From assembly GCA_000467715.1 (NCBI GenBank), contig AJFK01000010.1, positions 1 to 64,000 on the forward strand: a DNA stretch of 64,000 nucleotides. Direction: 5' to 3'. This document shows positions 24,129 to 34,448 of this stretch, one piece after another. The position numbers and the translations under genes were made by a program. The notes under the pieces are model-generated. The model worked only from the letters and a program-made list of their open reading frames with translations. It was not told where the DNA came from and did not search any database. This DNA is from Hysterium pulicare CBS 123377. Lineage: Eukaryota; Ascomycota; Dothideomycetes; Hysteriales; Hysteriaceae. Position 1 is the first letter of the stretch, and each line of letters opens with the position of its first letter.

Positions 24129-25717
24129 TTGAATCATTGTGCCAGTCATGATTGTTGCGGCGAGCAAAAGCAGAATACTCTACCCACGCGAGTGATAGAA
24201 GTTAATCCAGCGGAGACCCATGGTATACCTAGACTTGTCATCAGTAATGGACGGCTCGGTAAATACGCAGCTCTGTCATACTGTTGGGGCACGAAACCAC
24301 CATGCCTACTGAGCATTTCGAACCTCAATAGCTATATCCAGCAATTCGACATTGAAATGTTGCCTCAAACCGTTCGTGACGCAATCGAGGTTGCGACAGC
24401 TATTTCTAGTCCAAACCTTTGGATCGATGCTCGTTGCATCATACAAGACTCTAAAGAAGATATGGCTAAAGAAATAGCATCAATGGCGCATATCTTTAGA
24501 GGATCACTCGTCACAGCCGTGGCCGCAAGTGCCGAGGATGTCACACAAGGTTTCCTACACTAGCGTTCCCTGCCTGCCAAATCATATCGCGTCCCGTTCC
24601 GAATCAGTAACGGCCAGTCCGGAATGATGCACTTGCAGTTCGGAATGACGCGCTTGCAAGACTCTAAGAGTGATATTGGGTATGATGAGACGTCGGAGCC
24701 AATCAACAGTAGAAGATGGACCCTCCAAGAGCAACTCGTATCTGACAGAATCCTCGTTTTCGCGTCGCATACATTGCAGTGGCGCTGCAAGGCTGGCGTG
24801 GAGAACTTGGGAGCCTCAATCCATTGGCCGGCTAACAGTGACACACTGTCATCCAACACGCTGCTCTCTTTCAGCAAAAAAAGTAGAAGTACGAGAAGAT
24901 GCATTTTCCAGATGGCCGAGGATGGTTGAGAATTATTCAAAGCGCGTGACATCATTGCCTGATGATAAGTTGCCCGCGCTTGTAGCGATCTCTAAAGCGT
25001 ATTCGCGTTACGTCGGGCTAAACTACTATGCTGGCTTGTGGGAATATTCGTTTTTGTGGCAGCTGGTATGGACAACATTCTCTCCGTATCGGCGCGATGG
25101 CGATGATTTTAAGATCACTAGACCGGCTCAGTATAGAGCACCGTCATGGTCTTGGGTTTCTATTGACGGACTGATCTGTTATCGAATAATAGTCTACTAC
25201 CTATCATGGTGCGCGTATTCTTATTTCGAGGAGAGTGATTCCGAGGGGAGTGAAATTTTCGGTTGTGAGGTCGTGGAATGTGTAAACGATTCCAAAATTG
25301 ACAAACCATCCCTTCGGCGAAGTGATAGGCGGCTTCTTGACACTGAAAGCCGTCGTCCGTCAGGCTTGGTTTGTTCCTACGACAGGAAATATTTTTTGGC
25401 TCGCCGAAAACGATCAGTCGTTGGGAGCCGCAAAAGCTGCATACCTGGCCACATGTATAAATGCAGAATCCGAAGATTATGATGACGACTTGAATAGCCC
25501 ACAAGGTGTTCATGCATTGGGCTGCCAGCTGGATCTTTCAGGGAGATCGCCTCCGATTCTCGTCACTTGTTTGCCAGTCATTGCGAGCGGAAAGTGGTAC
25601 TGGGGCCTCCTCTTGATTCCAGTTGACGATGGAAAGTTTGAACGTGTTGGCTCCTTCGAAGAGATATCCATATCAGAATTTGATAATCTTAGCCCTGTTC
25701 AGATCACCATTATCTGA
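24129..25717 (+). pseudogene. Decayed HET-domain gene
   Basis: Collinear HET-protein segments can be read in order across three frames: WLNHCASHDCC near the start, then YAALSYCWG, LWIDARCIIQDS, RRWTLQEQL, APSWSWVSIDG, NPFGEVIGGF (split over two frames), and FERVGSFEEISISEF at the end. The coding order is intact. An early in-frame stop follows GFLH near 24561. The frame then changes at a run of seven A near 24880 and again near 25300. No intron with normal signals explains these changes. The core ALCI motif reads ARCI. The 5' end is also missing or broken. The gene is a host HET paralogue that no longer makes a full protein; sequencing error at the A run could explain one break but not all. 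Confidence 0.85.
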
Positions 25718-25765
25718 ATAGAGAATTAGTGAACCGGCACCTAGGGCAGGATTTGAAGTCTTGAT

Positions 25766-26669
25766 TCACCACATGAACTCTCTCTGGAAAGAAGCTGAAA
25801 TTGATTGCAAAACGCCGATTGCTCCGTCAGCTGCCGGTGGATCATTGCTCAGTTGTATCGTGCTTGCGGAACTGTTTGCTTCTGCGTGATCGGATCGTGC
25901 CATGGTATTATCTATGGGGAAGTCCGTCGCTGGACCACGGCACACCTGCGCTGGGGCTTCCTTAGGGGGGTTTGATCCGGTAGAGAATGCTTCGGAGAAT
26001 ACAGCGCTATGTCCTTGTTCGGAAACCTCAGAGTTTAAGCGATTGCTTCGCCATACCCTTATCTCCCTGGCTGTTGTCAATGGGAATGCAGCCCAATGTT
26101 CTTGGCCACGGGTCTCTTCGGATAACGATTGGCGACTACTAGAAGGACCAAGCTGTGCCTGCATACCCGACTGATCTTCAAACAAAGCATCCTGAGACAT
26201 CGCAAGCCCTAGGTTCTGCTCGGAAATGTACGGCAAAATCCGTAAAAGTACACTTTCTGTCTCTCGTAGTCGAGCCTCTAGGGTATTGATATAATCTTTT
26301 GAGGGGCCCCTAAGACATTTTCAGTCATCAGCCGGTGTCTTATTCAGGCGAGTACAAACGGTGGAGTAAAGGCTAAGACGTACCGTTGACGTGGTGTAGG
26401 CCATTCGCACACCAGCCCAGATGCCTTACACTGAGTACACTGGGGTCTGTAGATCTTGAATCAACATAGTTTCAACTGGTTAATAGTTTCATTTACTTGT
26501 CACCGTTGCACTGATGATTGCTTAGTACATAGCGAAATGGAACCGATCATTGTCCTGGTTGTTAGCGTACCTTTTGTTTCCTTGCTCTGCATTTTGAGCA
26601 GGCAATACTTATCCGAACTTGCGGAGTAGATCTCTTTCCACTTGATCGCTCTTCGACTGAGGAGTCCAT
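25766..26669 (-). CDS. Short Zn2Cys6 protein: zinc cluster plus coiled coil only
   Basis: Predicted 239 residues in four exons: 26669-26571, a 14-nt microexon 26510-26497, 26446-26384, and 26309-25766. Joining them gives an exact zinc binuclear cluster with spacing C-x2-C-x6-C-x6-C-x2-C-x6-C (ACSKCRARKQK, then CNGDKPQCTQCKASGLVC). A leucine-zipper-like helix follows (DYINTLEARLRETESVL). The third cysteine lies in the microexon. The rest is polar and low-complexity. The fungal middle homology region of normal regulators is absent. It may act as a competitor or partner of a full regulator, or be a shortened gene. The neighbouring upstream gene has the complementary half. Confidence 0.7.
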
Positions 26670-26825
26670 GGCTCAATCTTATCTTGAATTATTCACTCAG
26701 AGTTCAAAAGATTCAGCTGAGTTGTTTTGTATTGCTTTGTTAAGTGGGTGGCTGGATCAGTGGTGGCAGGAAGGCTACGCAACTTTCGGCTAAACTTTCA
26801 AGCGAGTTCGCTCGATCATGATTGG

Positions 26826-29073
26826 TTAAGGGGCGTTCCCATATTCGTATCCCCCACCTAACCAAAAAGGGTCCTCATGATGGTCAAAGGTACTGAGGAG
26901 TGATTCCCAGGTTGCTCCACCAAATACATCAAGCATCGCAGCATCGTCATCTCTGAACATGCTATTTTGGAAGTTGTCAGTCGTATGAATATTAGCGCTG
27001 TCAGCCGGCTGCTGTTGAGACATCGGAGTGGACGTGAAATCCATCGTATTGTCAAGTATCTGCGGTGATGATGGAGTTCGATGACGTGATCCTTGGCTCC
27101 AACTCTGGACTATGGACCGTGGTGGTGAGCTTGGAGGAACTAGGTGCTCGGAGATCGAGGATTCGTCAAAATATGGAGCTGTTAGGGGCGCAGAACTGTG
27201 AGGAGCATATGTTGGTGGCGGCTTATCCAGGGATTTAGTCTTGCGTCGTTTGGCTTGATGAGCGCTTGCTAGAGGATCGTCTTCTGCACCTCGTTGGGAT
27301 CCCGTCGTTCGGTCTAACGATGGTGCCATTGGATTTTCGCTAGGCTGCAGGGCACCTCGGGACGTGGAATGACTGCTTTCGTATACTTTCATCAAGTCAG
27401 CTAGAACCGTACGGCAATGGCTTGCCGCAGGCCAGCGATCGGACATGGTAAGTAGGATATCGAGACACCGCGAGATTTCCCTGCGCAGAAGATCAGTATA
27501 TTACACATGGTCTCGATTAGAATATAGAAGATAGGGGTACCCACAACTTGGCTTTCGAAAATGCGTATAGTTGAAGCTGACAAGCAAATACAATGATCAA
27601 ACCTGACATCCAAGCAGCAGATAGATAGCCAGGCCAGAACAAGGCATAGTCATCTTTCCGATGCTTTCCCAGGGTGCTAATGATATCTCTTGCAACACCA
27701 ATGCAAGTCTGTAAAGAGGAAGAGAATTCGGGGGTCAATGTCTCGAGAGATAGCCATGGCCTGTTAACGAGTAGGACTGACTGTAGATGCAGAATGGTGA
27801 AGAAGCCGCCAAGGTCAAATTTAGCCCGGACATCTTTCATTGGACTTTCTGGAATCTCCATTGAGGTCTGCGGTTGGCCGTAGAGCGCTGCGTATTCTTG
27901 TAATGGTAAAGGTAAAGAGTTCCACCATTTGCTGACATCAGCCTTCAGGAACATTACTGCTTTCGGTTCCAAAGAACGGACGTGAATAGACTTATGGAAA
28001 AGTTCAAGTGCCTGACCGGTAAGCTTCGAACATTCTGCAAGATGACCAAGTGCTGCTTGGCGGGTTTGCCTCCGCTGTGCTAGATTGATGGCATCGTCGT
28101 CATCACGGCACGTCTCTCGATCTTCCATTGGCAGCTTTGAAGGTTCATCAACAACAGCGTAGGAGCTGTCGCTTGAATGGCGCTCTGTTGTATGAACCTC
28201 AGACCATGCCAGAGAACATACATCGATATCAGTATCTTGAATCCCTAAAGGATGGCCAAGAGCTTGTGAAAGATAGCGGTCGAGCACATATGCGCACCAG
28301 AACACCCGTTTTCGAATAATACAATCATCCATAGATAGTGCCGAATAACGGGCAGGGCATCGATGAAGACCGGCGAGAAAAATCGACCGAGATAACATTC
28401 CGCCAACCATTGACGCGGCGCGAAGTGACATGCGGGCGACGAACAATAACTGGGCTGCGAAGAGTGCCTGTATAGCAACCATGTCTCTCCGCATAGCTAG
28501 TTTGGGTAAGAAAGGCAGGAGATCTTCTTGATTTGTGATTGTGAAGTCCTTCGGAAGAGAGCCTCCATCGAGTTTTGCAAGATTGAAGATACATTGAAGG
28601 ATTACGGTAAGGGCAAGGTCGTCGGGAGGGCTAGAACGCGACAGTCTCTCATTCTTGTATATACGGTCCATCTCTAACATCAAAGAAGGTCCATGGATAA
28701 ATGGAAAAAATGTATGCCAGGTTTGAAAGTACTGCGATGGGAGGCTCCCCAGCTTCGAAATATCGTACGGCAAGTGTTGGCTCGCCTGGGGGAGCCCATC
28801 ACGATGTCCATCAGTTCCTTCATCTCCGACGATGCATTCTTCAGGCGATGGTTGATCATCTTGTCGATGAAGACGAGTATTGACACGCGCTGACGCGAAT
28901 GCCCGTCGGACCGTGTTCACAAAGTAGATGCCGCTTGAGCTTCCCACAAATTGGCTTTTCCCATCGCGAGAGGCTCGTAAGGTCCCAACTTCGTGTGAAG
29001 AGCGAGGAAATGAATTAGACTCAGACATCGCCTGAAGATTGGAGGAGAGGAGTTTCTGAGATGGACGTCTCAT
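26826..29073 (-). CDS. Fungal-specific transcription factor with middle homology region, no zinc cluster
   Basis: Predicted 727 residues in two exons (29073-27545, 27480-26826) joined at EISRCLDILLTMSDRWP, a normal end of this domain. The Fungal_trans domain (PF04082) runs from PSQYFQTWHTFFPFIHGPS (near residue 110) through the RKRVFWCAYVLDRYLSQALG helix near residue 265. The C-terminal 170 residues are Ser/Pro-rich with a basic RRKTK patch (possible nuclear signal) and an acidic end, as in activation domains. No C-x2-C-x6-C motif appears upstream of the ATG, where only 312 bp separate it from the next gene. It either lacks DNA-binding capacity or depends on a partner. It lies 156 bp upstream of the zinc-cluster-only gene on the same strand. 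Confidence 0.82.
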
Positions 29074-29385
29074 GAACTAGTCCTGGGGGAAATTCGGCGA
29101 AACGGAACCGATGCTCACGCCTAGCTGCTTTGGGGCATTCGTCTTTCACGACCAGCACTTCATCAAGAGAAAGCTACAGAACTTCACAGAAAGGATGACT
29201 GTGGTAAGTCGCCAACCATGTTGAGAGGTCAGCTCGGCTAGGGCTGTATCAGGCTGCACGAGACTTACTATATGCGACCCCGCCGCCACTATCATACACA
29301 GCCCACTTCCACCAACCTCACCTATTCTACAACCATCGCCCAATCTCGCCTCTAACTCTCAAAAGTAAACAGTTGTCATCAAGCT
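29074..29385. promoter_or_regulatory. Compact divergent promoter, 312 bp
   Basis: The only space between the minus-strand regulator and the plus-strand F-box-like gene. No exon with a zinc-cluster motif is visible in it on either strand. Confidence 0.45.
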
Positions 29386-30177
29386 ATGGGGTGGTATACT
29401 CCATGGAGCCCTTATCGCGACATTCTGAAAGAGGGCAACACCCTTCGCTACCTTCCTCGGGAGATCCGGGACACCATCTACGAGATAGCCTCGTGGCCAG
29501 GTGACGAGGACAGAGGTTGCATCAACTACATTACCGTCCCAGACGTTATTCAGGGCATGTTTGAAACGCCTCATTTCGTGCCCAGATGGTGCAACATCAA
29601 TCAACAATTCCGAGACGAGGCAACGCCATGCTTCATAAAGACCTGCCATTTCACGATGCATTCGATCGAAGCCATACATAATCTTACGAAATGGCTTTAC
29701 ACCTTCCCCACCAACGAAGGATTTATTTGTGTCCGCGAACTGACTTTCTCTGGATTCTCCTTTACGAGATCTACTTGGCTTTTGGCCCTTGATCTGATCC
29801 TGCGCTGCGAAGGCCTTAGGTATCTGGACGCGGTTTTCAACTTACAAGACCTTTTCACCAACCGCAAATTACAGCCGATACCGCGGTCTCTTGTGGACAT
29901 TGTGGAAATCTATCGTCTACACGAAGTCCTGGATTTGGAGAATTTGCTCATACTGGAGCTGAATGCGGACAATACCGGTGGTAAAGATAAGGAGGCTCGG
30001 ACACGTAGGGAAATATGCAGGCAGGTGCAATGGTGGATTCATGACGAATTGAAGAAAAGAAAGAAGAATCGAAGATTCGGACTCTTTACGGGGAAATACT
30101 TATTTGATTCTCCAAACTTACCGGATGAACGGAAAAAGCTTGGCTGGAAGCCGAAGGAAGGGGAATGGAGACACTAA
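29386..30177 (+). CDS. F-box-like (LPxEIRxxIYE) protein, unknown function
   Basis: A single-exon gene of 263 residues. Near residue 24 it has LPREIRDTIYEIA, the hallmark of a large family of fungal F-box-like or 2EXR-type proteins of unknown role. Residues 60-200 form mixed helices and strands (INQQFRDEATPCFIKTCHF is a usual family segment). The C-terminus is basic. Membership is by motif only. A role as substrate adaptor of an SCF ubiquitin ligase is possible but not shown. Confidence 0.75.
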   Translation: MGWYTPWSPYRDILKEGNTLRYLPREIRDTIYEIASWPGDEDRGCINYITVPDVIQGMFETPHFVPRWCNINQQFRDEATPCFIKTCHFTMHSIEAIHNLTKWLYTFPTNEGFICVRELTFSGFSFTRSTWLLALDLILRCEGLRYLDAVFNLQDLFTNRKLQPIPRSLVDIVEIYRLHEVLDLENLLILELNADNTGGKDKEARTRREICRQVQWWIHDELKKRKKNRRFGLFTGKYLFDSPNLPDERKKLGWKPKEGEWRH

Positions 30178-30853
30178 CAGTCAACTGCTGCATCAAACAT
30201 CAAACGACACAATGAATCCTTCTAAAGGGCTGCGCAAATGCGGAAGGGGAGGAACGAGCGAGTACTAGGCGGATACTGGGCGACAGATCTCTGAAGGCTG
30301 GGCAATCCAAAACGCTGACCGATATATTCTGTATTCACGGGTCTCTTCTGCTTCCTCGGAAATAGAATAAGTTGGTAAAATCCAACCACGCCTAAGCCGT
30401 GATTATACTTAAGGCCCTCATTATCAAGTATGGTGACGAAAATTTTGTACGAGATCCTGAATATGAGCTTTAGGACAGGAAAATAGATAGGAAAATGTAT
30501 GCGTATGCAGATGTAGATGCTTTAGACATTAAGCTAGAACCACCCTACAAAACTAAATTAATCTCACAAATATTCCCAAATGCCGTGCCGACTTTGGGAA
30601 GCGACGTGAATGAATCTGACCTCTTTGAGACGATCCGATCCTAGTACGTTGGCAGTTGACGTATTTCGGCATATGATGCTTCCACCGGCGTCCAGATCCA
30701 CCTGGAAATGCCAACTAGCGTCACCGGCTGTCCACTAATTCACTATTTTTGACCACAAAATTAACTCCCTGTATCCCACTCCCGTTTTTCACCCTCCACC
30801 ACAATATCACTACGACAAACCCACACCGCAACTACAACCACCACAACAAAATA
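30178..30853. other. Intergenic with short dispersed-repeat-like segment
   Basis: No gene seen. A segment near 30370-30425 (core caaccacgc, then gtgatta) resembles one near 38596-38650. The right end is a CA-rich leader just before the micro first exon of the next gene. Confidence 0.35.
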
Positions 30854-32156
30854 ATGGCCAGGTAAGTGTCTCTCCCAAATATCCCCACAACTCTCCCATC
30901 CAATCTAACAACCCTCCAGAACGATTCCCCCAGATATACCGCACATCCCCCTGAGCTTCCGCAACTACGACATGCTCACATCCAACCCCTCCTTCAACCC
31001 GACCTACTTCGTCGAGCGCGACGGCGTATTCGTCCCGTCGAAGCGCCCATGGCGCAAGAATCCTGATCAGCCCAAATTAGAGAAGGTGAAGACACGGAAG
31101 CTGGTTGTTGCGATTCCGGTGGCGTTTTATAAGGGGCCGGACGGGAAGATGCTGCCGGGAAGGCATTGGAAGGGGATGCCGAGAGCGCAGTGGAAGATGA
31201 GGGGAAGAAGGGTTAGGTTTGTTAAGAGGAGAGGGGAGAAGTATGAAGAGGAGAAGCAGAAGGCTAAGCAGAAGGCTAAGGAGAAGGCTAGGGAGAAGAC
31301 CAAAGAGAAGAACAAGAAGCAGAAGGAGGCAGTGGTACAAGAAGAAGTAGAGATTGTTGATGTAGAAGAAGAAGAAAACGAAGAGCAAGCGGCCGTTGAC
31401 ATGCCTGCTTTGGTCATAGAAGACAACGAGAACAACAGCTGGGAAGACGAAGAGCCGTCTCTATCTCCAGAGCAGGTCATTCCAACGAAACGATCAAACC
31501 CCTTCCGTGGGGCTGATGACTCCGACACCGAATTTGTACCGAACAAGAAGAAGAAGAAAATACCGGTTTCACATGCGACAAAAGTGCGGAAACAGCCTCC
31601 AAGGAATGCAGCAGCGAAGGATCCAGCGACGGCAAATCCAGGAGGGCCGAACCCAGCAACGACAAACCCAGCAACGGCGGCAAACCCAACGAAGACGAAC
31701 CTAACATCAAAGAAAACCACGACGAAGACAACGAACGAGAAAGCCGAGGCCAAGAAGCCAAATCAAGAAGCCGCTAGTCTAATCATAGCTATACCAGTAG
31801 GTTTTCGAAAGGGAAAAGGCGGTGTCATGGTACCTCGAAGCATCCTAAAAGGGCGCAAAAAGAATCAGCCAAGGCCAAGACGATACGCTAGAATCATAAC
31901 AGAAGACAAGGAAACGGAAGCAGAAAATGAAAACATGGAAGATGTAGAAGTAGTGGCTGGGGAGAACCGACCGAGTCTAATTGTGGCGATTCCGGTGGGG
32001 CCTGGGAAGGAAAAGAAGCGCAAGGCTAGGATTGTGAGAGAGGAAGATGGAGAGCTTGAAGTTACGGATGAAGTGCAGAAGGAGCGTGAGGCTTTGGTGC
32101 CTGAGACTTATGATCGGGCGGAGTTTCTGGAGAATTTGAATTCGCTTTTGGAGTAG
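30854..32156 (+). CDS. Basic/acidic low-complexity protein with three AIPV repeats
   Basis: Predicted 414 residues. The first coding exon is only 8 nt (30854-30861), then a 58-nt intron, then 30920-32156. I do not recognise the family. A repeated motif of the form L-[VI]-[VI]-AIPV-x-[FG]-x-KG occurs about residues 64-88, 287-312 and 354-370. The first two copies extend further into a shared G-x-M-x-P and KG pattern. Between them lie a long Lys/Glu helix (residues 100-150) and Thr/Asn/Pro-rich repeats near 220-270. Lys-Arg patches suggest nuclear or chromatin location, but that is inference. Confidence 0.7.
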
Positions 32157-32647
32157 ATGGTCCGATCGCGTAAAGTAGAGTAGAGACGATGGCAGTAGTG
32201 AAGCCTACTTGAGATATATTCGTATTCTAGAAAGAAGTTTCGGAAATTAGACTTGAAGGTTCAAAGACTGGTGAGGGTGGCAGTCGATAGACCCGAGCTA
32301 TCGATGGAAAAAAGAGGATCTAGGAAGGGTTAGGCGTTATTTTAACTTCACATTGTTCCCTTGAGTACCGCCAACCCCGTCAAACCTCCAATCAGCGAAG
32401 AAGAATTCCATCTTATCATTCCGGCTCTTAATCGCATTCATATACTAAAGCTTTTGTCTAAGTAATGTGCGACTTCAAAAATGAATGGATATAAGAGAAC
32501 GGTAGGCTACCGTCACGTGAGTGCTCCCAATCAAGCAAAGTCTGAATTTTCAAAAGCAGATGGGAACGATGAAGTCAAAGGGCGACGAGCTACGAATTGT
32601 AGATACCTTTCCGAGTCAAAACTTGACATGGCAACTCCAAGAAGTCA
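32157..32647. other. Intergenic between convergent genes
   Basis: 3' flanks of the AIPV-repeat gene and the DUF6594 gene. Nothing else seen. Confidence 0.45.
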
Positions 32648-33787
32648 TCACGGCGTGGTTCCAGTAATGGCTCCGCCTAGGTTTCCGTTGAGGTTTCCAC
32701 TAACAAACACAACCAGCACTGCAGCGTAACTGACCAGTTGGGATTAGTCACCATCCGTACTGCCCCTCGAATGCGAAGTGTGTAAGGTGTGAAGTTGAAC
32801 ATAGACGCTGAATAAATGGGACGACTTACGCTGCAGTCGCGGCAAACACTTCCGCTCGTCTACCATTCGTGAGCAGCCCAACGCTACAAGCAAACAGCGT
32901 TGTGAAAGCGGCGATCATGCCCAGCTTTTTCTTGGCGGACTTTACCGCGTAAAGGCTGACGATGGCGCCGATAAGGAGTACAGCAGCCAGAAAAGTGCTC
33001 AAAAAGGAAACAAAGCGGGCAATATAGTAGTCGGACGTGTAAGCAAGGTTGCCTTGACCTGTTCGTGTCTGAATACCTCATGAGTATCCGGCAGTGAAAG
33101 TCAATGCATATCATGGAGGAATGAAGACATACATGAAAGAGAAAGGCAAGATGGTCTTGCACGAACATCGTTAGTCTATCTTGTTCCTCCAGCACTCGAA
33201 GCGCTACGAGGTCATCTGGATCATCGTATAAATTCGCGCTATGACCACCCAGGGTGGGAAAGCTGCGTGGGGAAGTCGGATTGCCGTTGAAGAAGTGCCA
33301 GCGAAATGCCTTCAAAGTCCGCTTTGTCGGTGGCGATAAAGATGCGAGGGTGCTCTCGAAGAAAATCGCCTCTCCTATTAAAGTTAGAATGACTGCAAGG
33401 CGGACTTTCCTCCGGTCCCATAGGCTACAAGACGTTCGTACTGTATTCTCTGAGAGTAGACCGAATGTTTTCGGCTAATAGCTTTCTTTCCTTTTGCCTT
33501 GCATCTATCGCCGTGGCTGCGCAGAAGTCCGCCCAGTTACGAGAGCATTGCTTTGATTGGATGTCTCGATGCAGCTCCTGTTCATCAAGCCTGTCCTGCT
33601 CGGCCTGGAGCTCCGCGAGCTCGCTTTGCATGTGGAGTAGATTGCGAGCAGCCAGTCGATTATATCGTTTAAATATAGCTGTCGTCTTGTCTCGGTCGCT
33701 AGCGATGAACGCTGCTAGAGAAGGGAATCCTGAAAGGTAACGCGGGCTCGAAGGAGAGGTTTCGACGTCCATTGTTTGGTTTGGCAT
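32648..33787 (-). CDS. DUF6594 membrane protein
   Basis: Predicted 302 residues in four exons: 33787-33442, 33374-33133, 33068-32830, 32729-32648, all phase-consistent. The N-terminus reads SGFPSLAAFIASDRDKTTAIF then RYNRLAARNLLHMQSELAEL, the signature of DUF6594 (PF20237). The middle has LYDDPDDLVALR, also typical. The C-terminus has three hydrophobic helices (ARFVSFLSTFLAAVLLIGAI, a second after KKKLG, and AAVLVVFVSG). The last short exon encodes the end of helix three. The family is widespread in Pezizomycotina and has no known function. The topology is a cytosolic coiled-coil domain anchored to a membrane. Confidence 0.87.
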
Positions 33788-34448
33788 GAGAAATTCCAGG
33801 AATCAGGCCACTATGAAACGTTAAAGTTCAGACTCTTCACCGGTCAAGGCGATTGTGCAGGTTGATCTACAGCAACAGCCCATCCCCAACGACCCTCCCC
33901 GTCGCCGGAGTTGTCAGTGCGCAGGCCGCGGTGTCAGCGTGAGATTCGATTGGAAGGATCTAAATCACATGACTGTCAGTTCATGCGAGGTCTGAGCGGC
34001 GTTATGCAGACTGAATGCCAATATCTACACTATGGCGTTTCTTATGGGCGCTCATTGGAAGGATTCCGGTCACGTGCTGAACTTTTGCTGCGGGTTCCTC
34101 GCCCTTCTCATGCAAGGCTGAGCACACTGCAGAAAAAAATGACGCTGCTTTCCTCACCATCGCCACCCTCGATTCGGGGCTGGATGTCGGCAGTCGCTCT
34201 CTTATCTTTGGCTCGATTAGCTTGTACGATTTCCCGGGTCCCCAAATAATCTCAAGTTCCATGCCCCCAGATGAGGAGCCCTTTCACTTAAGAACTAGGG
34301 ACCTCAATGAGTTTTCTGTGCGACAAATCAGTCATTGTCTCCACGATATTAGCCTTCCAGGCTTTTCAAATTTTCGGGGCTCTTGCACGATTCTCGTTCT
34401 TCCTTTGGCTGTAATTAAGCAACTTGAGTTTACAAGCAGTTCTCTGTC
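33788..34448. promoter_or_regulatory. Divergent intergenic region
   Basis: Promoters of the DUF6594 gene and the retropepsin-like gene. The open frames here (33911-34249, 34222-34554) lack motifs. Confidence 0.4.

Noticed and set aside
31127-31753. Minus-strand Phe/Ser-rich frame of 208 codons
   Set aside because: It is the antisense of the Lys/Glu-rich coding region of the AIPV-repeat gene.
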